NCBI GenBank assembly: GCA_001600055.1
Contig: BCIV01000018.1
Location: 248,001-312,000 of the forward strand
From: Filobasidium wieringae
Taxonomy: Eukaryota; Basidiomycota; Tremellomycetes; Filobasidiales; Filobasidiaceae
Reading direction: 5' to 3'
DNA length: 64,000 bases
Every line of letters starts with the position of its first letter. Position 1 is the stretch's first letter. Shown one piece after another: positions 12,301-22,171 of this stretch. The notes under the pieces are model-generated. The model made no database searches and had not been told where the DNA came from. It saw nothing but the letters and a program-made list of their open reading frames with translations. The translations under genes were made by a program, and so were the position numbers.

Positions 12301-13269
12301 CGCATCACTTCGCGAGAAAATCCAATCGCAAAACAACCAGATTGAAGTGTTGAGATTGAAGCTTTCGAATCAAGCCAAGGAGCACGAGACTGACGTGAGT
12401 GAACGTGTTGCAAAGCGATAGTGCATAGGAAGACTGACATCGTCACACACTTATTGTAGCGATCGACGCTGACTGTCGAGATCGACAATCTCTCTGCTCA
12501 AGTGGCAAGCATGACAGAAGAATTGAATTCGCTGCGACAAGAAACCGAGGAATTAAAGCAGGCTTCGGGAAGCGCCTCGTCTGCTGAAGAAGCCCACGCA
12601 CAAGAGGTGGCAAATCTACACGCAGAACTCGATTCCGAGCGTCAACAGCTGTCCAAACTGATCTCCGAGCGAGGAACACTTGACAAGACCAACGCAGATG
12701 CATTGGCCGAGAAGGATTCCGCTATCGACGCAGCTCAGGCCGAGCTGGAAGATGCGCGGAAACAGATCGAGAGGATAACCAGCGAATCAGAGGAAAAGCA
12801 GCGGACGGAAAGCGAGAGATTGCAGAGCGAAATAGCTGCAGCCCAAACCACGGTCTCTGAGCTGCAAGCGAAGATCACTGAAGTCAAGAAGAGCTCGGAG
12901 GTGGCTCGGGAGGAAGCAGAGAAACTGCGACCGCTCGAAAAAGAGGTCGAGGATCTGAAATCGCAACTCGAGAAAGCTCAAAAGGATGCCGAAACAGCGG
13001 CTGCCAACGCGAGCGCTGCGGGCGGCAAGGGCAAGAAAGGAAAAGCCGCCGAGACTGACAAGCTGCAGAAAGAACTCGACGAACTGAAGAAAGAGGTCGG
13101 GGAAGAGAGGGCCAAGCGGGAAGAGACTGAGAAAGAGCATGAAGACCTGCTCGTACTATTGGAAGAATTGAGCACGAAACGAAAGAAGGACAAGAAGGAG
13201 ATGAGAGAAAAGGGATTGGAGGTTTCCGACGATGAAGATGAGGGGGACGACGACGAAGATGAGGAATAG
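9306..13269 (+). CDS. USO1: Vesicle tethering factor Uso1/p115
   Basis: Uso1/p115 is a long coiled-coil tether for ER-to-Golgi COPII vesicles. The start is the ATG at 9306 (MSFLSSFSTALRTHSAP). The armadillo-type head follows: ETIDKLVERIQTSPNVDDRR and AVLGLKGCCREYKLEVGTRG in exon 1. After introns come DDPGLRFQADFFA, TPEPTHSLLQILHTSPSFYP (about 9860) and EMLRNETLLLLPHLTRGNVD (10105), then the conserved p115 head block (10682-12350). A coiled coil rich in Glu/Lys/Ala runs from about 12300 to 13180. The protein ends in the classical acidic tail SDDEDEGDDDEDEE with stop at 13269. A run of eight Asp lies at about 11328-11351. Around nine short introns are present. Domain order and tail match the family well; the coiled coil looks shorter than in budding yeast Uso1 and closer to metazoan p115. 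Confidence 0.95.
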
Positions 13270-13588
13270 AGTCCGCGGTCAGACGTGATGTAGAGTCGAT
13301 GTATACCCTGTGATTGATTTGTTTACTGAAGGCCCTTAGCATGATGCGGTCGTCTATTGTAGTCAGTCTGTAAATGATCAAGTTTTGTTCGCCGACAGTC
13401 AGTGACGACGGGCATCCAATGACAGGCGTTGGTAGGTGGGATCTTATCTACCTAGTGTCGAATCAGTGAGTACACTTATAGATGAGACAGGCGCTACAAG
13501 AAAGGTTAGGTTTAGGGGTCGTATCTGGTACAGTCCTTGGGGGCACTCGATGATATACAATTTCTCTGCTCGTTTTAAAAAGTCACCG
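13270..13588. other. Convergent 3' intergenic region
   Basis: USO1 (+) and the unknown membrane protein gene (-) converge on these 319 bases. The region should hold both 3' UTRs. No repeat, RNA gene or extra coding frame is supported. Confidence 0.5.
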
Positions 13589-14472
13589 TCAACACAGATC
13601 AACATCCTCATCGGAAGATACAACATTGATAAGTACCCTTGCATATGTTGGCCAGCTGAGCGCACTCGATTCTCTCACCAAATAAGCGTGAGAAGGCTCG
13701 TGATCGCAATGATTGTGACTGCCCAGCATCCGGCCCTCCTGCGAAACCGACCGAATCAGTTGCTGAGTTCTCGATTCAGGACTGGAAACCTACAAGGGAA
13801 GAGCTGCATTTGCGATGACAGTATAGATCGCACCCTGACGCATCCCATCGGGAGTTGTCCGTCCAGTCGGGACTTGGATCCACATGGTTCTGTCGAAAGT
13901 GAACATGTCGTCGTAAGCCAGATACCCTGATGTTCTAAAGGCACAGTACGCTTCACATGTTGCTGCCTACCGGTTCGGTGATGGTTCGAGTGTAGTTGAA
14001 GAAATCAGCTGGTTGATCACCTTGAGCCCAGATATCGGCGGTGATATTACGCTCCTACAAGCAACATATATGGAATCATCGGGTCCTAGACCTCGGTGGA
14101 GTCGACTTACTGTCGTCGATATCGTATCTTTATCTATAACCTGCGACACACTGCACAGATATAGTGTTCAGTTCAATAGGTGAAATGAATGGGTTTTGAT
14201 CTGTCGAATGGCAATTACGTTTCGGATAGAGTTCCATTGTATATGTCGGACCACACGCAACGATAGGTACCGTTGTGAACAAGCCCACTTCGAGACACAG
14301 ACCCATCGTCCTGAGGATCGAATTCAGCTCTCCACTCCATTGGGATATGACTTTCTAGACAAGCCTCACGTACCAGTGGTTCGCAGCCTCGGTCAGTGAT
14401 GGCGTGCACGCTGTGGTGACACGAGGCGAACCAGGAAAGTATCACGAGTTTAAGGATGGGCGCGTTGAACAT
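13589..14472 (-). CDS. Predicted type I membrane protein, unknown family
   Basis: This is a gene of about seven short exons reconstructed from splice sites. It starts at the ATG at 14472 with a signal peptide (MFNAPILKLVILSWFASCHH). The predicted extracellular part has several N-glycosylation sites (NGT, NIT, NYT) and pieces such as DDGSVSRSGLVHNGTYRC, RNITADIWAQGDQPADFF and YDDMFTFDRTMWIQVPTG. Near 13720 comes a strong transmembrane helix (WAVTIIAITSLLTLIW). A short acidic cytosolic end (VLINVVSSDEDVDLC) stops at 13589. Phases at the exon joins I checked near the 3' end agree, which supports the model. No family was recognised. The order signal peptide, glycosylated ectodomain, single TM and short tail suggests a cell-surface protein. 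Confidence 0.6.
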
Positions 14473-14828
14473 ATCAGTCTTCTTGGTTAGATTCAATTGC
14501 TACGGTTCCCATGAGACCTGGATCTGCTGCTGAGCACTGGCCCAGCTATATACGATACCGAAACGGTCAACCTCGGCATGAATCATATGTGTGGTCAGGC
14601 ACGACGGTTTTGTTACAGGTGCAAAATACTTCCGGACCGAACGATGGCGCTAGCGGTGGCAGGTTCGGGTGCAAAAACGATGCGGTGCAACATGGGACGC
14701 ATGTATCATGTGAATCCTGGCATCTATAGGAGCAACCTCATTCAAACATCAGAAGTACGGTTATGTGAGCGGCTCAAAAAGAAACCACCAGGGGTTTCGA
14801 ACCCATGACACCCAGAAGAATCACAAAG
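14473..14828. promoter_or_regulatory. Divergent intergenic region with an isolated Pol III B-box-like site
   Basis: This is the shared upstream region of the membrane protein gene (-) and the basic protein gene (+). On the minus strand near 14785-14800 it carries GGGTTCGAAACCCC, a perfect B-box match, followed by a T-rich run (TTTCTTTTT). I could not fold a full tRNA around it. Nothing else was identified. Confidence 0.35.
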
Positions 14829-15196
14829 ATGCCGCCCAGAAAGAGGAATCTACCCGAGAACCACGGCGGTAGTGTTGCCAGTAGTGATTACAATGATTCT
14901 TAGTCATTTCTGTGATTGTTCACTCCTCGATTTTTCTTTAAGAGCGTCAGAAGACCACCGAGCCCTCGGATGACCAAGACTCAAGCGTTGACCCCGATTG
15001 GACCATGGCGGACGCGGAAGCAGTAGCCAACACCAAGGACACCGTCATCCAACTCGATGACACGGACGAAGAGTCCCTATTCGAGCCTGCTCCACCCAAG
15101 AAGGCTGTTAGAGGAAAGGGTCGAAAGAGGGAAAAAGTCGATGACTCGGACGAAGATTACAGCAAACAATCATTTTGTGCTAGATGTATACTATAG
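14829..15196 (+). CDS. Nuclear-type basic/acidic protein N-terminus, possibly truncated gene
   Basis: The ATG at 14829 begins MPPRKRNLPENHG. An intron (about 14869-14942, in phase) joins this to ERQKTTEPSDDQDSSVDPDW. Alternating acidic and Lys/Arg-rich segments follow (KKAVRGKGRKREKVDDSDED), then KQSFCARC and a stop at 15196. Charged N-termini followed by a Cys-x-x-Cys are common in fungal chromatin proteins with PHD-type fingers. Further Cys pairs (HRCCSCAN near 15325 and YKCIACAL near 15455) occur downstream in other frames, but I found no intron set joining them. Either the gene is broken, or exons remain unresolved, or it is a genuine short protein. The function is unknown. Confidence 0.4.
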
Positions 15197-15551
15197 ACTA
15201 CTTGTGAGAAAGAAACCCTTCCACCTCTCCCTGATCCATTGCAAATCTGTTGATGTATTATCGTTCCGACAAAGCTTCTACCATCTCCACCTTCCCAGAT
15301 TAGATGAAAGACGACATCGTTGTTGCAGTTGTGCAAATAGTGGTAGACCTGCCTCCTTGGAACGCTTTTCCTCTCGCAGATCGTCGCAGACTTCTGTGAG
15401 ATTCGAGATTCGTCATAGCGCATAGCCTCTTGGCGTTCAACCTTGGTGATAGATACAAATGTATCGCTTGTGCCTTGTCCACATTGAATGGATAGCGATC
15501 CGAAGATCCCGAAGACTTGTCCTGGGCTATCAATGGTAGCTTCCCTCATTT
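15197..15551. other. Unresolved stretch with zinc-finger-like remnants
   Basis: These 355 bases carry Cys-pair fragments in two plus-strand frames (HRCCSCANSG near 15325 and YKCIACALSTLNG near 15455) that look like remains of the upstream gene. They also include the promoter of the GH99-like gene starting at 15552. No complete gene model is supported. Confidence 0.35.
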
Positions 15552-17889
15552 ATGCGCAGTACTGGCCATTCGTACTTTCATACTATATCCAGCACCGTTG
15601 CACTAGTCATCTTTGGTCTGATATTGCAGTACATAGTCGTGACCTATATCAACCCTACCTCTCTTCCCGACCAAGGAGCTGGATTGTCTGCGGAACCATC
15701 ACCAGCAAAAATGAATCAACAGACTGATGAAACGTTCGGGTACGTATACATTAAATGCAATTGGCCAGGGCAGGGGTTTACGAACGATGCTGGCTGCCTC
15801 TTTTAGATTGGCTGATGCCGAAGATCCCTCTACCATACAGGGGAAGTTCATGGTCGGATACCAAGGCTGGTAGGTGCTCCCTAGCTTCCTATCGTCTAGG
15901 TCATAACTTATATACCAAGTTAGGTTTGCTTGTCCTGGGGACGGAGAGCCGGTCAAAGGAGGTCAGTCAATAGTATGCGTATTTGCAATATTCTCTGTAG
16001 ACACTGATGTAGCATACGCTTGACATATGTAGCTCCGCATGGGTTAGTATCCATGGCAGCATATGGTGTGAAATTGTCTGACTTCAATCGTAACAAAGAT
16101 GGCTGCATTGGCTGGATCGACCACTTGGTGAAGGTGGTAGAATCACCTTTGAAGCGGTACGTCCCTTTACCCTGCTGATCACCTTAGAATGCTTTTCGCT
16201 TACAAAGCAATTCATTTGAGCAGTGGCCAGACATATCAGAACTGGACGACGATGAACTTTACCCAGTACCAGGATTGACATTACCTCCTCTTGAAGGCTC
16301 TTCCGAACCAAGACCTGCAAAGTTGTTCTCATCGAGAAACGTCAAAACGGTCAACCGCCATTATCGATGGATGCGAGAGCACAAGATTAGCGGAACGTTC
16401 GTCCAGCGGTTTGCTACAGGTAGTTCTTCCGTTTATCATCCCAATCACTATCGGCCGTACTGATCTCAAGGAGATTACAGAGGCCCAAAATAAGGAGGGG
16501 GGATTCAGGAACAAATGTGACCTCGTGCTGCAAAACGCCCGGGAAGCGGCCAATCGTAACGGACGAGTCGTAGGTCCATTGATTACAATCAGTGGGATCT
16601 TTCTCGTACCAATTCTATTGCTGTCCATCCATGTAGTGGACCATTATGTACGACATCACAGGCTTGAAAGCTAATGAGGCTGAAGATGTCATCAAGGAGG
16701 ATTACGCACATCTAGTAAGGGCTTCGCTAGTAACTAAATTACCTCCACTGAATCCCTTACGTTACAGATAAACGATTTGCGCATAACGAAAGACCCAATG
16801 CTGCTGCATGAGGCCGGGAAACCAGTCGTGGCGATATGGGGTAAGTTGCACGCAGATCCAAGCTTGGAACGCTCGTTTGACAACGATCAAACAGGTATGG
16901 GCATGAAGCACAACCCTCAATCAGCGGAAAGTCTTTCCCGCCTTCTGCAGTGGATGCACGACTTCACTCCTGAAGGTGTCTACATATTCGCAGGAAGTCC
17001 AAGTCACTGGCGCACTAGGGATGGAGACTGTAGCGAGGATGAAGCGTATCTGAAATTATGGCAGCAAGTCGATTGTGTGAGTTTTTCGGTGCAATGGAGC
17101 TTACCAGCTGCCTGATCCGTTTGTATCCCAGATGTCACCGTGGTACGTCGGCCGTTTCGGTACGATTGAAGATGCAACATCGTTCAAGCACAAAATGGCA
17201 GAAGACATGGCGTATCTTAAAGAAGAGGATGCTAGACTACATATCAAGCGTGATTTCTCGCCGGTCGTTGTGAGCAGTTCCTTTCCTAGCCAATTATCAT
17301 CTTCTTTGAGCTGATTCTCATGACTGCAGTTTCCGGGATTCTCTTGGAGAAATCTGAATGACGGCCCGTTCAACGAGATCCCTCGTGAGGGAGGCACATT
17401 CCTGTATAATCAGCTATACAATGCGATCGACAATGGTGCCAACATCATATATGGGGCGATGTTTGACGAGTACGACGAAGCTACTGCGCTGATGCCGATA
17501 ACGACGTCGCGGGAACAGACCCCTCAAGAGATAGAGTTCCTCACCCTGGACGAGGACGGGATGGAGTTGCCTTCTGACTGGTACCTGTGAGTCTCGAACG
17601 CTGTTAGCACTGAGACTATCACTATATTCATTGCTCCTAAAGCCGGATATGTGCGCTTGCGGCAGATGCATTGCAGAAGGGTGCAAAGTTGCCTGGCAGT
17701 TTCCCTTTTCAAGCTCTGATGGCCTACCAGAGACAAATCCCGTCTCTTCACCAAGATGTAGCAAACCTGCACATATCGGAACCGATACCAGCTCCTAAGG
17801 TCGATCCAAATGCCATCAGGAGCCTCTTGCGGAGCTTATCTCCCCCTGTCGAACTTAATCGTGTCGATCAAACCTTCCCCAAGCGTTAG
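15552..17889 (+). CDS. Membrane-anchored GH71/GH99-like glycosidase-type protein
   Basis: The start is the ATG at 15552. An N-terminal signal anchor (about residues 13-32, VALVIFGLILQYIVVTYI) suggests a type II membrane or secreted protein. After introns comes the family block GKFMVGYQGW-FACPGDGEPVKG, then WLHWLDRPLGEGGRITFEA, WPDISELDDDELYPVPGL and LFSSRNVKTVNRHYRWMREH. These are followed by ISGTFVQRFAT, GVYIFAGSPSHWRTRDGD, MSPWYVGRF and FPGFSWRNLND. This pattern matches the GH71/GH99-like (alpha-glycan/endomannosidase-like) proteins of fungi and bacteria. About ten introns are present. The final exon has no stop of its own: it continues in frame through the TTI2 start at 17719, with the first stop at 17887-17889. 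That stop is removed if the intron at 17885-17944 is spliced, so the true 3' end is uncertain. The substrate is not deducible. Confidence 0.8.
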
Positions 17890-20219
17890 TCATGTCATCA
17901 CCTCAATGAAATTATGGCGATCTGATATCGGTCATCTGATACAGCGGTTGAAGCCATTGATCAGTACAAGTTCGAAAGCACAACGAAGCTGGTTTCTCTT
18001 CGAAACATACTTAGTGTTAAACCGACAGAACAAGACTTATCCAGTCCTCTCCTATTGGAGATTTGGCTGGTCTTGTTCAAACTAGACGGTGCCGGGGAGC
18101 TTTTCAGTGCAGAGAGCCGAAAGCTGGTTCAAGGTCAGTCTTATGTGACGACTATGTGCCAGCCTTTTGAGTAGGCTGAATATCAGAGCGAGTCATAGAT
18201 TGCCTGGCCTGTTTGCCTGCATCTCCCAACATGAATACTCGTTTACTGTCAGATGGGGTGAAGCCAGTGTTTGCTGCGAACCCGCATCCTGAAGTAAGCT
18301 CAGAGACCGGACGTAAGCTGCCCGTCAGCTCCGGAGGAGAACGAGCTCGACACGAGATATTCAATGATCAGCAATGGAAGCAGCCATCCGGCTGGGGCAT
18401 CTTCAACGTTTTAAGAAACTGCTTACAGCGCATGACTGTATGTAACAGTGTTGCAGAGCAACCGTTCGGGACTGATAATCATTGTGAAACTCGACAGGAA
18501 CAACAAATCTCGGAAGATATAGCCCTGATTCTGCCACCGCTTTTGACCATCCTTGACGATTATGAAACATGGTATCGTATGCGAGGTCTCGAATGCCTTG
18601 CGGTTCTACTTGAAAAGATGAGCCCAGCAATGATGAAGCGGATGGGCATTGATAAGCTCTTCCTTAAGGTATATCTTCCTACATTCATCGCTGGAGCAGA
18701 TTCGCTGACATTTTTTATGTAACAGTCTATTCAACATTCCATCTCGCTGCATCCATCTCCTCCGAACCCTCCGATTCTGGTATTAGCATTAGAACAGCTC
18801 TTCAAACTGTTGCCATCTGTCCATTCCCCTTTGTCTTCCAACTACGCGGATGAGATCGCGCTTGCCGTTGAGCACGGGATCAAAGACGGGTGGCAATATG
18901 CACCATCAGGCATGGATGGGGTGGACGTTTTGGTCGAGATTGGAAACGCTGTCGAGTTTATCTGCGATAAAGTGGGAGTAGGTATGATTCGATGGCTAAA
19001 TGTAAGCTGAAGGAGATCGATCAACTCGACGACCGCTAGATGCTGATTCTAACTCTAAAGGATTTGATACCGGGTCTGCTGTCGTCCTCATACTTGCCCC
19101 CTTCACCATATTCGGTGGGAGTTCAATTGAGCAATCTGCACGCACTGCACACATTGTTGGATACAATCCAGAGTACCGGACGGGCAGATCTATGGCGCGG
19201 CCAGATCATAGACGCGCTTGCTCGCAACTGGGTAGGAATCGATGAAAAGCTCAAGTTGATGGACATCGCAGGTACTGTGCATGAGAGCAAGGATGGTTAT
19301 GAACCAAGCTTACAGGAGATGAAGCTTGTGCAAGAACTATTGAGGCTTGTTTTGGCGGATCTTATTGCCGTTCGACCGGATATGAAAGAGGTAAGTAGCC
19401 GCACATATTGCAATTCGATCCGGTCACTCATGCGTGTGTATATCTTACAGAACGAGTGCAAGCACTTGCTTGAGCTATCTTCGGTATCATTCGGAGGCCT
19501 AGTTGAAGGGTTTGTATCACCTTCTCCTGATGAAGTGACGACCCCTTCCCTCGCCACTCCTGCTGCTGGACCCGCACTGCCACCTCGTCCACCTGCATAT
19601 CAAGACCAAACGCACAACAGACAGCCTCCTGTCATACCTCCTCGACCTGGTCAGAATCAATACATCGAGGTTCAAGGTCTGGTTCAAGCGCAACCGCCCC
19701 AATTGCCGGCAAGGAACTCTGCCGCTACGAACGTCGCCGAATCGGGTAACACGCGATTTGTTCCGCCCATTCCCGCTAGGGGGATGTTGAAGCCTGTACA
19801 GGCTCCTCCTCCTAAGCGGACTATAGAAAGGCCTGAAAGCCCTGGTGAGTGCTCTTATCTCGTGCACGCCTGAGTGTTCGATATTGACAGACTTGACCGC
19901 TATAGATGCACCAGAATCAGGACCTTCTACGCGGATGGATCAAGCCAGACAGCAAGCTACGAACCTGTATGGCCAATATAGCCCCATGATTGAAGAGAAA
20001 CGAAAAGAGGCTCAACGTGCAGCCAACAACCTTGGTGGAATGGCAGGTAAATTCCTCAATCAAAACCAGAAACCAAAGGAAACGAGTCAAGGGGTTACTA
20101 TGAAAGACGTAGAGAGAATGGGTCAGAAGGCGGTTTGGGGATTAGGCAAGGTGGGGAACAAGGTCGCCGGGGGTATCGAGAGGCTTCAGCAACAGCAACA
20201 ACAGAACCAGGGTCGATGA
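17719..20219 (+). CDS. TTI2: TTI2-like HEAT-repeat protein (TTT complex) with Pro-rich tail
   Basis: Tti2 works with Tel2 and Tti1 (TTT complex) in maturing PIKK kinases such as TOR and ATM. The best start is the ATG at 17719 (MAYQRQIPSLHQD), inside the last exon of the preceding gene and in the same frame. An intron at 17885-17944 joins QTFPK to VEAIDQYKFESTTKLVSLRN. Helical-repeat blocks follow: LLLEIWLVLFKLDG, LPPLLTILDDYETWYRMRGL, ECLAVLLEKMSPAMMKRMGI, ILVLALEQLFKLLPSVH and ADLWRGQIIDALARNWV, as expected for TTI2. After about 19500 the protein becomes Pro-rich (ALPPRPPAY, VIPPRPGQ, SH3-ligand-like). It ends, after an intron near 19845-19905, with a short Gln-rich tail (IERLQQQQQQNQGR). 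Roughly seven introns are present. The identification rests on order and pattern of helices, so it is good but not certain. Confidence 0.72.
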
Positions 20220-20661
20220 TACATATACACGTAAATCTTGTAAAAGTTTGGCAGATGCTAGATCGACAGTCATGCCGCATATACCAACGTTGTGTCGGGT
20301 CGGGCCTTCCGTCGGCACCGACCATAGGCTCATGATGTCACTTCGTAGAAGGAAGTTCGGTCCGTGCCTTGCGCGCACAGGAAGCTCTCCCACAGTCCAA
20401 ATGGCATAACCGCTGCTCCTGGCCGCTAACAACCACCAACTGGTACAGAACGGCTTTCACATACTCTACTACAGCTACTACTAGCTACTTACTCTCCAAC
20501 TGATCTCTTAGTATACAGTTGTTGCACACCACGCCCCTAAAGGTATGGATTGATGTCACCCTTGTATGCATCATTTCGGCTAACTCTCACTCTCCTCTCT
20601 GGCAGAATTCTATCCAGTTTTCACCTCACGAACCCCCTACTCCTCCCTTCCTTTCACGACC
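20220..20661. promoter_or_regulatory. Intergenic region upstream of the OTU gene
   Basis: These 442 bases hold the TTI2 3' UTR and the promoter of the OTU gene. C/T-rich tracts occur just before the start codon (20585-20655). No RNA gene or other frame is supported. Confidence 0.45.
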
Positions 20662-21903
20662 ATGCCTGGAGCTAAGCGAAGAGCTCTCAAGAAGCTTCTT
20701 TCACCTCACCACGAAGCTCGCGACTCTCACCATCAATCTTTTCCTACCGAACATGCCGAGTCTGAACCGATAGCCGTACCGACACTGAGTGCGTCGCCTG
20801 ACATTGCGAGCAGTACCGCTAGTATTTCTGCAATGAGCATCTCCCCGCTTCCACCTGCTGCAAGTACTCCGCAATCGACTGAACTTCAACTAGTAGCAGA
20901 GATGGAGAACAGACAAGGCGTCATTGGAAGCGGACACGCCAGTCAGCTTACGTCTCCCTCCAGCAGTATTCCCTCTCCAAGACAAGCACCAACGAACGGA
21001 GGGTACACTGTAGACGACTTGTTGAATGCAGGTACAGAGGGTGGCGGAAAGGGGAAGAAGAAGACTAGCAGGCAGCGATTTGCAGAGAGGGAAGCCAGGA
21101 AAAAGGAGGCCATGATTGCTGCTTCACCCCAAGTGGACCCCAATGAGAGCGCAAAGTTGGAGAGGGAAAAGATAGAAGAAACGGAAGTCATTGGAAAGGC
21201 TTGCCGAGATTTAGGTGTACGGCTACATGAGGTGAGCCTTCGCTCGAGCTCGATCATAGCCTGCATCATACTAATTGTAGACGCCTTTCCGGTTATAACA
21301 GATCGACCCAGACGGTCACTGCATGTACTCAGCCATCGCGGATCAACTCTATCTCCTCGGTCTTACCAAATCGAACTCCTACCAAACGACCCGACATGCT
21401 GCTTCTACCTATTTACAAGAAAACCCTGACTCTTTCATGCCTTTCGTGCCCAGTATCATGGGAGAGGACATGGCTGGTGCGACCGAAGAGGGTGGCAGTG
21501 AGAAGGTGTATGCAGAATATTGCAAGAGAGTTGAGCAAAGTGGAGATTGGGGTGGTGAAATTGAGGTCTGTCTCAACGTTCTCGAAATCATATGGCTTCG
21601 ACTGACGGTGCTTGTTTTACAGATCCAAGCCTTATCGAGATACTACAATGTTCCCATTCACGTCATTCAGAGGGGTCCTCCAGTGATCATCTCGCACACC
21701 CCCGGCGAGGGCGGAAGTGGGGCTATTACCTCTGAAGACAGTCTGAAAGCTGGCAACGCTGTTAGAATCAGTTATCATCGACGGATGTATGGGTTGGGCG
21801 AGGTGAGCTCCTGTCCACACGTTTTTGTCGATTTTTGCTTTGTCTGATAGCCTCGTTTCTATAGCACTACAACTCATTACGACCTGCCCAGGCTGCTTCA
21901 TAA
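20662..21903 (+). CDS. OTU2: OTU-domain deubiquitinase (OTUD6/Otu2 type)
   Basis: This is a cysteine protease that removes ubiquitin. The start is the ATG at 20662 (MPGAKRRALKKLLSPHHEAR). The N-terminal half is Ser/Pro-rich, then has a Lys/Arg/Glu helix (GKKKTSRQRFAEREARKKEA), as in OTUD6 proteins. The OTU domain follows: IDPDGHCMYSAIADQLYLLG with the catalytic Asp and Cys, then SGDWGGEIEIQALSRYY, PIHVIQRGPP and, in the last exon after an intron near 21800-21863, HYNSLRP with the catalytic His. Translation ends at the TAA at 21901-21903. Three introns interrupt the domain. All three active-site elements are intact. Confidence 0.92.
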
Positions 21904-22171
21904 GGACAAGGCATAAGGAAATCTAGTCATTTCGGATACATGTACACAAGCTAGACCAGTAGAAGACATGTGTTTGATAAAGACTTGCCGTCTGAGCGTA
22001 GATTTGTCGCGTACCAGTAGATCCGGTGAGGATGTTCATCGAGCTGTAGCGCTATAGGTACCGTTATCTTTGCACGTATGCTGCTATATCGCTATCAACT
22101 ACAATCTTGCGGCAGACCCAAGTTACTGCATCAGATCGATCGAAGCATCTTACGAATTTCAACTTCTGACC

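Noticed and set aside
12787..13381. Minus-strand Leu/Ser-rich frames opposite the Uso1 coiled coil
   Set aside because: Coiled-coil codons (GAG/AAG/CTC) create open antisense frames; no independent start, splice sites or domain.
14780..14870. tRNA gene on the minus strand
   Set aside because: The B-box and terminator-like run are good, but the D-arm, A14 and anticodon arm cannot be formed with or without a short intron, so a functional tRNA is not supported.
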